Notes: generated by a model not told the origin, from the sequence alone. 64,000 nucleotides of DNA from Gordonia hydrophobica NBRC 16057 (GCF_001592365.1 NZ_BCWU01000002.1:1-64000); one strand, 5' to 3'. Shown: positions 46,219 through 55,326, counted from the stretch's first letter. Made by a program: numbers and translations.

Positions 46219-46239
46219 TCGCCGCTCTCCGACCCCACG

Positions 46240-46271
46240 ACGGTCCGGTTCCCTTGCGGGAGCCGGACCGT
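46240..46271 (+). terminator. Terminator of secreted-protein gene
   Basis: ACGGTCCGGTTCCC pairs with GGGAGCCGGACCGT over 14 bp (one G-T pair) around the loop TTGC, 21 bp after the stop. TTCGTCGTCT follows. Confidence 0.75.
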
Positions 46272-46495
46272 TCGTCGTCTGCCACCGGGCTCCGTGTGGA
46301 AACCGCAGCACGCGGACCGACATGAGGCTCGCGTGAACTTCGGCACTTTTCGTCCTAACCAGTCGGATACCCAGTCGGACTAAAAGCGCCAAGATTCGCA
46401 CACCCGAAGGCCATCGGGAGGCTGGCCCCTGCAGCACCGCGGGTCGCGCCACAGAACCGACTCCGCATCCGAGGAGCGCCTGACCACCGATTGGG

Positions 46496-46505
46496 TTGCT
46501 TAACC
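46496..46505. promoter_or_regulatory. Motif shared with hyuA promoter
   Basis: TTGCTTAACC lies about 45 bp before the TetR start. Nine of ten bases recur as TTTCTTAACC at 59,324-59,333, ahead of hyuA. It may be part of the TetR operator; this is tentative. Confidence 0.3.
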
Positions 46506-46549
46506 GGATAGTATTGAATGGCTCCGGTCCCGAACAGAGATGAGAAGCC

Positions 46550-47131
46550 ATGGCCCGCAAACGTGCGACGACGGTCGACGCCGTCGTCGACGCTGCGGCC
46601 CGAGTCTTCGAGCGCAAGGGATACGTCGACGCGACCATCGCCGACATCGCCGCCGAGGCTGGAGTCAGCAAGCCGACGGTTTACCAGTACGCACCGAACA
46701 AGCGCTGGCTCTTGGAGACGATCGTCGAGCAGGTGATCTATCCACTCCGCGCGAGCATCGACGAGATCGTCGAGTCCGACGATCCCCTGCGGGAGAAGCT
46801 GCTGCGCTACCTGGCCGTGCAGGTCGATTCGACTGTCCGCTACCGCGGCTACTACGCGGTGCTGATCGCCGACCAGCACCAGCTCTCGCCCGAAGCACTG
46901 GCCGACTACAAGTCCTGGGCGCACGACGTCAATCGCATCACCGCGGACCTGCTCGAGTCGTGCGCCGACGCCGGTGTGGTCCGGGCCGACGTCGACCCCA
47001 CCACCATGGCGAACCTGATCATCGGCATGATGATGTCGGTCTCCCGCTGGTACGACGAGGACGGGAAGTTCGGTCCGGACGAGATCCTCAGTCAGTCCGT
47101 CCGGCTGCTGTCCGGCTACATCGTTTCCTGA
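46550..47131 (+). CDS. TetR-family regulator of the catabolic operon
   Basis: This 193-aa protein has the N-terminal DNA-binding domain (AAARVFERKGYVDATIADIA, then AGVSKPTVYQYAPNKRWLLE) and a helical ligand-binding domain. It lies at the downstream end of the 12-kb minus-strand operon and converges on it with a 7-bp gap. The position makes it a likely local repressor, with an acyl-CoA or the pathway substrate as ligand; this is inference. The start ATG has GAGAAGCC upstream. Confidence 0.87.
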   Translation: MARKRATTVDAVVDAAARVFERKGYVDATIADIAAEAGVSKPTVYQYAPNKRWLLETIVEQVIYPLRASIDEIVESDDPLREKLLRYLAVQVDSTVRYRGYYAVLIADQHQLSPEALADYKSWAHDVNRITADLLESCADAGVVRADVDPTTMANLIIGMMMSVSRWYDEDGKFGPDEILSQSVRLLSGYIVS

Positions 47132-47138
47132 CGGTCCG

Positions 47139-47948
47139 TCACCGTCGGGCGAAGCTCGGCTTCCTCCGGTCCCGAAACGCGCGGAGCCCCTCGTCGAAGT
47201 CGCCTCCGGCAGCGATGTAGGCCTCGCACTCCGCGAGTTCTAGCTCCAGCGCCCGTGCCGCGGGCAGATCGGCGGCCCGTTCGACGACGCGCTTCATCCC
47301 TGCGATTCCGGCGGCGCTGAACCCGGCGAGCCGCATGCCCAGCCGCTGCACCGCGGATTCCAGATCCGCGCGTGGCACCACCTGGTTCACCAGTCCCACC
47401 TCGCGCATCTGTTCCGCACCCCACGACTCGGCGGTGAACAGCAGGTACTTGGCCCGGGTCGCGCCGATGCGCGCGGGCAGTCGTACCAGACCACCGGCGC
47501 CGGGAAACATCCCGTAGCGGGCATGGCCGTCGCCGATCCGCGCGTCCTCCGAGGCCACCACCAGATCGCAGGCCAGCAACAGCTCCAGACCACCGGCAAC
47601 CGCATTGCCGTGAACGGCGGCGATCACCGGCAGCGGATGCTCGGCGATCCGGGTGCAGACCCGACCGATGGACCGGAGGAAGTCCGGGAGCTCCAGCCCC
47701 GCGCCGTCAGCGTCACGGTCCAGGACTCGCGACAGATCGGCCCCGGCGCAGAACGACGATCCCGCGCCGGTGAGGGCGATGACGCGCGCCTCCCGGTCGG
47801 CTTCCGCGCGGTCGAGCGCCACAGCCAGTCCGTCGACCGCCTCGGGACTCAGCGCGTTCAACTTGTCGGGTCGATCCATCACGATCCACGCCACCGCGCC
47901 GTCCCTCGCATAGCGGACCGGTGCGCCGTCCGCCTCCCGATCAAACAC
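47139..47948 (-). CDS. Crotonase-family protein (enoyl-CoA hydratase/isomerase), copy 1
   Basis: This 269-aa protein has the crotonase oxyanion segment GSSFCAGADLSRVL and the AVAGGLELLLACDLVVAS helix, which keeps the first catalytic-type Glu. The second Glu position of true hydratases reads as His (GDGHARYGMFPGAGG), so the reaction may be isomerisation, dehydration or hydrolysis instead. GTG 47,948 overlaps the ligase stop by 8 bp; the longer frame upstream is a shadow. Last gene of the operon. Confidence 0.85.
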   Translation of the reverse strand: MFDREADGAPVRYARDGAVAWIVMDRPDKLNALSPEAVDGLAVALDRAEADREARVIALTGAGSSFCAGADLSRVLDRDADGAGLELPDFLRSIGRVCTRIAEHPLPVIAAVHGNAVAGGLELLLACDLVVASEDARIGDGHARYGMFPGAGGLVRLPARIGATRAKYLLFTAESWGAEQMREVGLVNQVVPRADLESAVQRLGMRLAGFSAAGIAGMKRVVERAADLPAARALELELAECEAYIAAGGDFDEGLRAFRDRRKPSFARR

Positions 47949-49497
47949 GACCGAACCCGCTCTCACCCGGGAAGTGCTCTTCCCGCACGCGGCGGCGCAG
48001 GATCTTGCCGAGCGGAGTCTTCGGCAGCGCATCCGCGAACCGCACCGCCGTGACCTTCTTCTTGGCACCGACCCGCTCGCGAGACCAGGCGATCAGCTCG
48101 TCGGGTTCGACGGCGCGTCCGTCGCGGACCACGACCACGGCGTGTGGACTCTCACCCCACTTCGGATGGGGGACGCCGACGACGCAGACCTCCTGCACCG
48201 CCGGATGCGCCGCGAGCGCATTCTCCAATTCGGCAGGCCAGATGTTGAATCCGCCCGAGTTGATGAGATCCTCCTTGCGGTCGGCGAGGAACAGGAAGCC
48301 GTCGTCGTTCACGTATCCCATGTCGCGGGTCCGCACGCCGCCGTCGGCGGTGAGCCGCTGCTTCGTGGCGGCCGGATCGGCCCAGATTCCGGACATGGTG
48401 CACGGAGATCCCGCGATCACCTCGCCGACCTGGCCGCGCGGCAGTTCAACGCCGTCCTCGTCCTCGACCCGGAACCAGGCGTTCGGGGTCGCCCGACCCG
48501 CCGACGTCAGCAGCCCCAGATCCGCGCGGTGCTGGCTCGGTTTCAAGACCGAGATCGGCAAGACCTCGCTCTGCCCATAGATCTGGTACATCACCTCGCC
48601 CCACAGTGCCGCAGCTTTAGCCAGCGAACTCTCCGAGATCGGTGCGGCGCCGTACATCACCGCTCGGAGCGAACTCAGGTCGTAGTCGCGGGCGCGCGGA
48701 TGCTCGGTGATCAGTTGGATCATGGTGGGCACCACGAGAGTCGACGTGACGCGGTGGCGCTGGACGTTCGCCAGGAAGTCCTCCGCATCGAACGACGGCA
48801 TCACCACCGTCGCTGCGCCGGCCGCCAGAATCGCGTAGACGAACATGCCCGCCGCGTGGGTCAACGGTCCCGCAGCCAGGTAGCGGTCGGTCTCGTCCAT
48901 GGCGGGCAGCACCATTGCGTACTCGTCGCCCATGCCCATCGTCGCGGCCACCGAGATCATGATCCCCTTCGGGAATCCCGTAGTGCCCGCGGAGAACCGG
49001 ATCACGTCCAGGTCACCGGGTGCGAGTTCCACCTCGGGGATCTCCGGCGACGCCGCCGCCACCATCTCGTCGTAGTCGACGACCGCGGATTCGCCGGAGT
49101 TCTCGACGTCGCCGATCACGATCACCGTCCGCACCGAGGCCGCTCCTTCCAGGTGCGGCGCGAGGGTCGGATAGTGCGCGGCCTGCACCACCACGGCCGA
49201 CGCCTCGACGTGGTCGATCAGGTAGCGGTGCCGTTCGGGGACGTCGTGCGCGTGCAGCGAACACCGGACGAAGCCGCCGATCGCACATCCGACCAGAAGC
49301 TCGAGCGACTCGAGAGAGTTGTCGCCGAGGAGTGCCACACGGTCGCCCTGGGCGACGCCTCGCTCGGCGAGGGCGTTCGCAAAGCGACTGGCACGCTCGC
49401 CCAGCATCCCGTAGGTCAGTTCCCGGTCGCCGCAGATCACGGCGGTGAGGTCGCGGTAGTCGCGACTCACCTTGCGAATCAACCGATTCGGATTCAC
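47941..49497 (-). CDS. Acyl-CoA synthetase (FadD-type)
   Basis: This 518-aa AMP-forming ligase should activate a carboxylic acid with ATP and CoA. The P-loop reads FSAGTTGFPKGIM, the A5-type motif is YQIYGQSEVLP and the hinge region is DMGYVNDDGFLFLADRKEDL, ending with the catalytic Lys in PLGKILRRRVREEHF. It is a soluble enzyme of normal length. It lies 6 bp after the SMP-30 gene. A lactonase product (a hydroxy acid) would be a natural substrate; this is inference. Confidence 0.9.
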   Translation of the reverse strand: MNPNRLIRKVSRDYRDLTAVICGDRELTYGMLGERASRFANALAERGVAQGDRVALLGDNSLESLELLVGCAIGGFVRCSLHAHDVPERHRYLIDHVEASAVVVQAAHYPTLAPHLEGAASVRTVIVIGDVENSGESAVVDYDEMVAAASPEIPEVELAPGDLDVIRFSAGTTGFPKGIMISVAATMGMGDEYAMVLPAMDETDRYLAAGPLTHAAGMFVYAILAAGAATVVMPSFDAEDFLANVQRHRVTSTLVVPTMIQLITEHPRARDYDLSSLRAVMYGAAPISESSLAKAAALWGEVMYQIYGQSEVLPISVLKPSQHRADLGLLTSAGRATPNAWFRVEDEDGVELPRGQVGEVIAGSPCTMSGIWADPAATKQRLTADGGVRTRDMGYVNDDGFLFLADRKEDLINSGGFNIWPAELENALAAHPAVQEVCVVGVPHPKWGESPHAVVVVRDGRAVEPDELIAWSRERVGAKKKVTAVRFADALPKTPLGKILRRRVREEHFPGESGFGRV

Positions 49498-49503
49498 GAC
49501 AGC

Positions 49504-50406
49504 TCACCGCCCTTCCACGGCGGGGACGTCGACGCGGGTGGACACCAGCGACGCCGTCCCCGTCACGCCCTGCGCCGCCTCGAAGAAGCCCTCCGCCAGC
49601 GCCAGCATCAGATGGTCCCCACCGGGACCGCCGAGCGCACAGGAATAGAGGTTGACGCCACCGGGCGCGGCCACCTCGTCGACGATCTCCCCAGCCGGCG
49701 ATACGCGCACACATCGCCGATTCGCCGCGTCTGCGACCCAGACGTGATCCTCCCGATCGATGGTGAGTCCGTCCGGAGCCAGAGCGAGACCTCCAAGCAT
49801 GGCGGCGGCGCCGCCCGACGGATCCGGCATCGGCCCGAACTCGCCGAGCACGCGGCGACCGCTCAGCGCGCCGTCGTCGCCCACGGTGAAGGCAGTGAGC
49901 CGCCCCGCGAAGGTCTCCGCTACGACAAGTGTGGATCCGTCGTCGGTCCCGACGATCCCATTCGGAAACCACAGGTCCTGGGCCGCGATGTGCGCAGAGC
50001 CGTCGGGATCGACCCGATAGAGGGCGCCGGTCTCCGGCGGCGCCCCGTTGACGATGTCGAAGCCCATGCCTCCGATCCAGGCGCGGCCCGCCGCATCGAC
50101 GAACATGTCGTTGATCCAGTGCTCCGACAGACCCGAGAGGTCGGCGTGCACTCGGGTGACGCCGTCGGCGGCGCTGTGTCGCAGCACCGTTCGGTCTTTC
50201 AGCGAGACCACCAGCAGGTCGTCGTCGGGGAGCCAGCCGATGCCCGAGCACAGGGCGTCGACTTCCAACAGTTCGGTGCGCGCTCCCCCGTGCTCGACTC
50301 GGAACACCGTGCCGCCGAAGGCGTCCGAGGCGTACCAGTGGCCGCGATGCCAGCGCAGCCCTTCAAAGTAGTCGCCGCCGGCGACATGGGTGGTGAAGTC
50401 CCTCAT
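49504..50406 (-). CDS. SMP-30/gluconolactonase-family lactonase
   Basis: This 300-aa six-bladed propeller has the metal ligands expected of the family: Glu in YFEGLRW (near residue 15), Asn in WFPNGIVG and Asp in LAPDGLTIDREDHVWVAD, plus NDMFVDAAGRAWIGG. It should hydrolyse a lactone ring. In this operon it suggests that the substrate passes through a lactone, as after Baeyer-Villiger oxidation, although no monooxygenase gene is present here. Confidence 0.87.
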   Translation of the reverse strand: MRDFTTHVAGGDYFEGLRWHRGHWYASDAFGGTVFRVEHGGARTELLEVDALCSGIGWLPDDDLLVVSLKDRTVLRHSAADGVTRVHADLSGLSEHWINDMFVDAAGRAWIGGMGFDIVNGAPPETGALYRVDPDGSAHIAAQDLWFPNGIVGTDDGSTLVVAETFAGRLTAFTVGDDGALSGRRVLGEFGPMPDPSGGAAAMLGGLALAPDGLTIDREDHVWVADAANRRCVRVSPAGEIVDEVAAPGGVNLYSCALGGPGGDHLMLALAEGFFEAAQGVTGTASLVSTRVDVPAVEGR

Positions 50407-50449
50407 CTCTCTTCCTTTCCGACAAGTGGCACCGCGTGCGGTCGCCCCT

Positions 50450-51592
50450 TCAGAGGCCGTAGGAACGGCCGATGATCTCTCGTTGGATTTCGCTGGTTCC
50501 GGCGTAGACCGTCGACACGACGGTTTGCCGCAGGTGTCGTTCCATGTCGAAGGCGGTGGTGTATCCGGCCGCCCCCATGAGCTGCATGCCCTCCATCGCC
50601 AGGCGTTTCGCCGTCTCGGTGACCTTGAGCTTCACCATCGACGCCGCGCGGGGCGGTGGGGCCGTCGGATCGTCGTCGAGTCGGCGGGCGAGGTCGTCGA
50701 CCAGTAGGCGGCAGCACTCCAGTTCGGTGGCCAGGTCGGCAACGCGATGCCGGACCGCTTGGAAGCTCCCGACCGGGCGTCCGAACTGCTGCCGTTCGCG
50801 GATGTACTCGAGCGTGTCGTCGAGGATGCGGCGGCCGTGCCCCAGGAACATGGTTCCGCACATCAGTCGATCGGTGTTCAGACACTGCATCATCTGTTCC
50901 CAGCCCGAACCGACAGTCCCGATCACCCGATCGACGGGCACCTCGACGTCGGTGAAGAAGACGTCGTTGACCTCGTCGCCGCCGAGCGTCTGGATCGGCC
51001 GGATCTCGACGCCGGGCGTGTCTGCTGGAATGTCGAGGACGGTGATTCCGCGATGGCGGTCGGTCTCCTCACTCGTCCGGCACAGGACGAGGATCCGGGA
51101 TGCGATGTGCGCACACGAGATCCATGTCTTCTGCCCGTTCACCAGGTAGTGATCGCCGCGCAGTTCGGCCCGGCAGCGCAGCGAGGCCGCGTCCGATCCG
51201 GTGTCAGGTTCGCTGATCGCCGTCGCCAAGATCTGCCCATCGCAGACACCGCCGAGGATGTCGGTCTTCTGCGCGGGCGAGGCCCACCGCTCCACGATCG
51301 TCGAACTGACGAGGCTGATCACCAGTCCGTAGAGCGGAGCTCGTCCGTATGCCATCTCCTCAACGAGTCGGCATGCGTCGACCACCCGGCCGCCGCCACC
51401 GCCGTACTCCTCGGGGATCCAACTGCCGGCCCACCCGAGGTCGGTGACCTTTCGGTACAGGTCGGCACTGTGCGTGAGCCGACCGCCGTCGGTCAGCCGA
51501 TCCCGCTGCTCCCGGGTTCCGCATTCTCGTTCGGTGAATTCTCTGATCGCCGTGACGAAGTCGCGACTGTCCGCGTCGTCGGAGTGGTTCAT
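50450..51592 (-). CDS. Acyl-CoA dehydrogenase with atypical active site
   Basis: This 380-aa flavoenzyme has the usual N-terminal helical, middle beta (TAISEPDTGSDAASLRC, then SRILVLCRTS) and C-terminal helical domains (RERQQFGRPVGSFQAVRHR). The common catalytic Glu in YEGTS is Ala here (TVYAGTSEIQREIIG). The alternative Glu used by isovaleryl-CoA dehydrogenase appears to be Asp (CLNTDRLMCGT). It is either an Asp-based dehydrogenase or specialised. ATG 51,592 has AAAGGACACG upstream. Confidence 0.88.
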   Translation of the reverse strand: MNHSDDADSRDFVTAIREFTERECGTREQRDRLTDGGRLTHSADLYRKVTDLGWAGSWIPEEYGGGGGRVVDACRLVEEMAYGRAPLYGLVISLVSSTIVERWASPAQKTDILGGVCDGQILATAISEPDTGSDAASLRCRAELRGDHYLVNGQKTWISCAHIASRILVLCRTSEETDRHRGITVLDIPADTPGVEIRPIQTLGGDEVNDVFFTDVEVPVDRVIGTVGSGWEQMMQCLNTDRLMCGTMFLGHGRRILDDTLEYIRERQQFGRPVGSFQAVRHRVADLATELECCRLLVDDLARRLDDDPTAPPPRAASMVKLKVTETAKRLAMEGMQLMGAAGYTTAFDMERHLRQTVVSTVYAGTSEIQREIIGRSYGL

Positions 51593-51622
51593 CGTGTCCT
51601 TTCCCATGCTGTTCGCGCGATC

Positions 51623-52381
51623 TCACGCGCCGTTGTCCAAGCGATAGAGCAGTCCGGAGGTGAATCGCGCGGAATCCGACGCCAGGTGCACCGCCACGTC
51701 AGCGACGTCGCGAGGCGTGCCCCAGCGGCCCTGCCGGGTGGCGACGAACTCAGCGGTGTCCATCCCGAGCGCCCGCGCCAGAACTGAGTCGCCGACGGCC
51801 ACCGCCTCGGTGCGCACCACTCCCGGGACGATCGCGTTCACCCGAATACCGAGCGCGCGCAGTTCGGTCGCGCCAGTCCTGGTCAGTGCTTCCACGCCGG
51901 ATTTCGCGGCAGCGTACGCGCCCATTCCGCGCAGTCCACGGCCCGCGACGAGCGAGGAGAGGTTGATGATCGCTCCCCCGCCGCCCCGGGCCATGACCGG
52001 TGCCGCGTGCTTCATGCCGAAGAAGGTTCCATCGAGGTTCACCGCCAACACGCGCCGCCACTGCGCTGCGTCCAGCTCGACGAGATCGGTTCCCGAGCCG
52101 AGACCGGCGTTGTTGACCAGGATGTCGAGGCGACCGTCGCCGATCGCCGCGCGCACCTGCTGCTCATCGGTGACATCGCAGTGGACGAAGCGGCATCGCT
52201 CGCCGAGCGCCTCGGCGAGCGCGGCCCCCGCGTCGGCGGCCCGGTCGGCCACCGTCACCGTGGCGCCCTGCGCCACCAGGGCGGTGACGATCGCCGCGCC
52301 GATGCCGTTGGCGCCGCCGGTCACCACCGCGGATCGACCGGCGAACTGTTCCCGGCCGGTCATGGTTTCGCACTTCGTCAT
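51623..52381 (-). CDS. Short-chain dehydrogenase/reductase, copy 1
   Basis: This 252-aa NAD(P)-dependent oxidoreductase has the cofactor motif VVTGGANGIGAAIV, the NNAG strand (LDILVNNAGLGSGTDL) and the catalytic Ser-Tyr-Lys set in NLSSLVAGRGLRGMGAYAAAKSG. It probably oxidises a hydroxyl intermediate to a ketone. It follows the second SDR with a 3-bp gap. An internal Met at residue 7 is a possible alternative start. Confidence 0.9.
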   Translation of the reverse strand: MTKCETMTGREQFAGRSAVVTGGANGIGAAIVTALVAQGATVTVADRAADAGAALAEALGERCRFVHCDVTDEQQVRAAIGDGRLDILVNNAGLGSGTDLVELDAAQWRRVLAVNLDGTFFGMKHAAPVMARGGGGAIINLSSLVAGRGLRGMGAYAAAKSGVEALTRTGATELRALGIRVNAIVPGVVRTEAVAVGDSVLARALGMDTAEFVATRQGRWGTPRDVADVAVHLASDSARFTSGLLYRLDNGA

Positions 52382-52384
52382 CGC

Positions 52385-53161
52385 TCACACCATCCGAATT
52401 CCGGCGTCGAGGTCCAGGACCGTGGCGTTGAGGTAGCGGTTGGCGGCGATGTGCTCGACGAGGCTCGCGAACTCCGCCGGATCTCCGAGGCGGGACGGGA
52501 ACAGGACCATCTGCTCCAGCTCGGCCCGCAGTGCGTCGGAGAATCCCGCGGCCATCGACGTGTCGAACAGGCCCGGCGCCACCGTCACCACCCGGATGCC
52601 GAACTCCGCGAGATCGCGGGCCAGGGGCAGGGTGAGGCCGACGACGCCGGCCTTGCTGGCCGCGTAGGCGGCCTGCCCGCGCTGGCCCTGATGCCAGGCG
52701 CCGGAGGCCACGTTGACGATGACGCCGCGTTCGCCCTCGTCCGCGGTGTTGCCGCACATGGCCGTCGCACAGTGGCGGATCACGTCGAGCATGCCGACGA
52801 GGTTGATATCGACGACCTGTCGGAACCGCTCCAGCGGCAGTGGTCGCACGCCGTTCGTGACCCGTCCCGGGGTCGCCACGCCGGCCGCATTGACGCAGAT
52901 CCGGATCTCGCCGAGAACATCGACAGCGGCCGCCATCGCCCGTTCCACCGACTCGGGCTCGGTGACGTCGACGTCGATCGGTGTCGCGGCAACGCCGAGT
53001 TCGTCCGCGAGGTCTGCCAGCGCCTGCCGGTCGCGGTCGAGCAGCGCCAGTCGGGCGCCGCCCGCGGCCAGTCGCCGCGCGGTCGCGGCGCCGAGACCGG
53101 ATGCGGCGCCGGTGATCAGCGCGGTGCGTGAGTCAGCGGTCAGCAACGAGTCAGGCGTCAT
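52385..53161 (-). CDS. Short-chain dehydrogenase resembling type II 3-hydroxyacyl-CoA dehydrogenase
   Basis: This 258-aa SDR has ITGAASGLGAATARRLA with a following DRD that favours NAD, plus NAAGVATPGR and the catalytic NVASGAWHQGQRGQAAYAAS-K. Its order of motifs and the APGLFDTSMAAGF loop resemble HSD17B10-type 3-hydroxyacyl-CoA dehydrogenases, suited to the third step of beta-oxidation. It overlaps the second crotonase gene by 11 bp. Confidence 0.88.
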   Translation of the reverse strand: MTPDSLLTADSRTALITGAASGLGAATARRLAAGGARLALLDRDRQALADLADELGVAATPIDVDVTEPESVERAMAAAVDVLGEIRICVNAAGVATPGRVTNGVRPLPLERFRQVVDINLVGMLDVIRHCATAMCGNTADEGERGVIVNVASGAWHQGQRGQAAYAASKAGVVGLTLPLARDLAEFGIRVVTVAPGLFDTSMAAGFSDALRAELEQMVLFPSRLGDPAEFASLVEHIAANRYLNATVLDLDAGIRMV

Positions 53162-53942
53162 CAGCGGCTCCGTCCGTTCGTCGATCGTTCCGTTCGCGGA
53201 ACCGCGCGACCGCCGCTCGGTGGTCTGCGCTCCGCAGCGTCTGCCGTTCCAGGTCGAGACCGAACTGCAGCGCTTCGTCGAGTGCGCTCAGCAGGATGCG
53301 ATTGGCGGTCGCCTTGGTTCCGGCGATCGCCTCGCGAGGACCGTCTGCCAGTCGACGCGCCAGGCCGACCGCGGTGTCGATCGCCGCGCCGGTCGCCACC
53401 ACTTCGTCGATCAATCCGAACTGGAGCGCTGCGGGGGCGTCGAGCCGGTCCCCGGTGAGCAGGAATCGTTTGGCGCGCAACCCCATCAGCAGCGGCCAGA
53501 TCACCGCGCCGCCGTCGCCCGCCACCACGCCCATCCCCACGTGCGGGTCGGCGAAGACCGCGGTCTCATCTGCGACGACGATGTCGGCGAACAGGGCCAG
53601 GGTGGCACCGAGCCCGATGACCGGACCGGTCACGGCCGCGATCACCGGAACCTCGATCCGCACCAGGTCCTCGATGAGCGATCTGCCATCAGCGAAGAAG
53701 TCGTCGAGCTGGTCCTCGTCGGCGGAGCCGATCCAGTCGGCGTCGCCGCCGGCACTGAACGCGCGGCCGACGCCGGAGAGCACCACTGCGCCCGCGCCGC
53801 AGTCGCGGCGCAGACGCCCGATCAGGTCGGTGAGCTCACGGTGCATCGGGCCGTCGAAGGCGTTGAGTCGGTCCGGCCGATTCAACCGGATGTGCAGGAT
53901 GCCGTCGTGTTCCTCGACGAGGAGGGTCGTGTACTCGGTCAT
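53151..53942 (-). CDS. Crotonase-family protein, copy 2
   Basis: This 263-aa protein has the oxyanion segment GVGRAFSAGGDADWIG and the PVIGLGATLALFADIVVAD helix. Both Glu positions of classical enoyl-CoA hydratase appear replaced (Thr and His: FADPHVGMGVVAGDGG), as in a distinct crotonase subgroup that keeps an Asp in GDGG. Reaction not assignable. The ATG at 53,942 is 6 bp after the thiolase stop; the longer frame upstream is a shadow of that gene. Confidence 0.85.
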   Translation of the reverse strand: MTEYTTLLVEEHDGILHIRLNRPDRLNAFDGPMHRELTDLIGRLRRDCGAGAVVLSGVGRAFSAGGDADWIGSADEDQLDDFFADGRSLIEDLVRIEVPVIAAVTGPVIGLGATLALFADIVVADETAVFADPHVGMGVVAGDGGAVIWPLLMGLRAKRFLLTGDRLDAPAALQFGLIDEVVATGAAIDTAVGLARRLADGPREAIAGTKATANRILLSALDEALQFGLDLERQTLRSADHRAAVARFRERNDRRTDGAADDA

Positions 53943-53947
53943 CTTCC

Positions 53948-55114
53948 TCACCTCACCAGCACGCTGACGGTCACGGCCGCCGGTTCCGGGCCGAGGTAGC
54001 CGCCGGCGTTCTCGGCGACGGCCACCCGCGCGCCGTCGACCTGCCTGGTGCCGGACTCGCCCCTCAGCTGCTCCACGAGCTCCACGATCTGCGCCGCGCC
54101 GGTCGCACCGAGCGGGTGCCCGCGGCTGATCAGACCACCGCTCGGATTGGTCGGTACCGATCCGCCGATGCCGGTCTTCCCCGCGCGGACCAGTGCGACG
54201 GCCTCGCCGTGCTCGGCGAGGCCGAGTTGTTCCAGCGCGATCAGCTCGGCCGGCGAAGCGGCATCGTGAACCTCCACCACGTCGACATCTCCGGGTGCCA
54301 CCCCGGCACGGTGGAACGCCCGCTTCGCGGTGTCGGCCACCACCTGTTCGGCACGGCCGCGCACCCCGGCGCCCACCACGCACGACCGCAGTTCGACGGA
54401 CCTCGGCGACGGTGCCGACGACACGACCACGGCGGCGGCGCCGTCTCCGATGGGTGCGCACATGGGGACCGTGAGCGCACCCACCACGGGGCGCCCGGCC
54501 ATGACCTGTTCCACCGAGATCGCCTCGCGCACCTGTGCGCGTGGGTTGGCGGCGCCGTGCGCGCGGTTCTTGGCCGCCACGCGAGCGAAGTCCTCGGCGG
54601 TTGCACCGGACGATGCCGCGTACTCGTCGGCGTAGCGCGCGTACACGTGCATGAACGGCGACGAGTCGTCGTCCAGTCCGAACTCCCGCCTCAGTTCCGG
54701 GAGCCGATCCTGCGCCATCGCTCCGATCATCGCCCGCACCGCCCGCCGCCGGTCGGCGTGGGTCAGCTGCTCCGTGCCGACGACCAACGCCGTCTCCACG
54801 TCGCCCGCCGCCACCGCCGTACGCGCCAACGCCAGTGCCGAAGAGCCTCCGGCACAGGCGTTCTCGATGTTGACCAGCGGAACTCCGGCGAGCTCGGTTC
54901 CGTCCAGCCAGGCCTGTCCGCGCACCGACTCCTGTCCGTGCATCGTGCCCGCGAACGCGTTCGCGAGAAAGACCATGCCGACATCGACCGCGCGCAGATC
55001 GGCGTCGGCGAGCGCCCGACCGACGGCTTCCCGCACCATGGTCGCGGCGGTCCGGTTCGGAACGGTTCCAAAGTCGGTCATCCCAATGCCTCTGATCAGC
55101 ACTCTCGTCGGCAT
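53948..55114 (-). CDS. SCP2-type thiolase
   Basis: This 388-aa thiolase has the acyl-accepting Cys in NIENACAGGSSALALA (near residue 88) and the His motif VDVVEVHDAASPAEL. A second His lies in SRGHPLGATGAAQIVEL. The usual C-terminal CxG motif reads AENAGGYLG, as in SCP2-like and lipid-transfer thiolases. It should cleave or form a 3-ketoacyl-CoA. It is next to a small zinc-ribbon gene, an arrangement seen with SCP2 thiolases and their DUF35-type partners. Confidence 0.87.
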   Translation of the reverse strand: MPTRVLIRGIGMTDFGTVPNRTAATMVREAVGRALADADLRAVDVGMVFLANAFAGTMHGQESVRGQAWLDGTELAGVPLVNIENACAGGSSALALARTAVAAGDVETALVVGTEQLTHADRRRAVRAMIGAMAQDRLPELRREFGLDDDSSPFMHVYARYADEYAASSGATAEDFARVAAKNRAHGAANPRAQVREAISVEQVMAGRPVVGALTVPMCAPIGDGAAAVVVSSAPSPRSVELRSCVVGAGVRGRAEQVVADTAKRAFHRAGVAPGDVDVVEVHDAASPAELIALEQLGLAEHGEAVALVRAGKTGIGGSVPTNPSGGLISRGHPLGATGAAQIVELVEQLRGESGTRQVDGARVAVAENAGGYLGPEPAAVTVSVLVR

Positions 55115-55115
55115 G

Positions 55116-55316
55116 TCACCCTCCCTGGGCGGGCGCGAGGATGCGCGTCCGGTCCGCGGTCGTCAGGCAGTCTTGGCACTTCACCACGCGGAGCCACCCC
55201 TGGTAGTCGGCCGCGCGGTACGTGGCCAACGATGCTGCGCCGCAGTGCGAGCAGGCTCCGTCCACCGGATGGCGTTCCTCATGGATCTCTGGCGATTCTG
55301 GTTGTGGGAACAGCAC
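55116..55316 (-). CDS. Small zinc-ribbon protein
   Basis: This 66-aa protein has two CxxC pairs (GACSHCGAAS near residue 22 and VVKCQDCLTT near residue 48), enough to bind one zinc. It is too short to hold the OB-fold of DUF35 thiolase partners. Its position between the thiolase and hyuB would also suit a small accessory subunit such as the zinc-binding gamma chain of acetone carboxylase; neither assignment is certain. The gap to the thiolase gene is 1 bp. Confidence 0.72.
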   Translation of the reverse strand: MLFPQPESPEIHEERHPVDGACSHCGAASLATYRAADYQGWLRVVKCQDCLTTADRTRILAPAQGG

Positions 55317-55326
55317 GGCTCCTCCT

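Noticed and set aside
46364..46384. AGTCGGATACCCAGTCGGAC direct repeat as a TetR operator
   Set aside because: It is a direct repeat about 170 bp from the start with no dyad symmetry, so support is too weak.
55116..55316. The 66-aa protein as a full DUF35 acyl-CoA-binding partner
   Set aside because: It has the two CxxC pairs but is too short for the OB-fold that defines that family.
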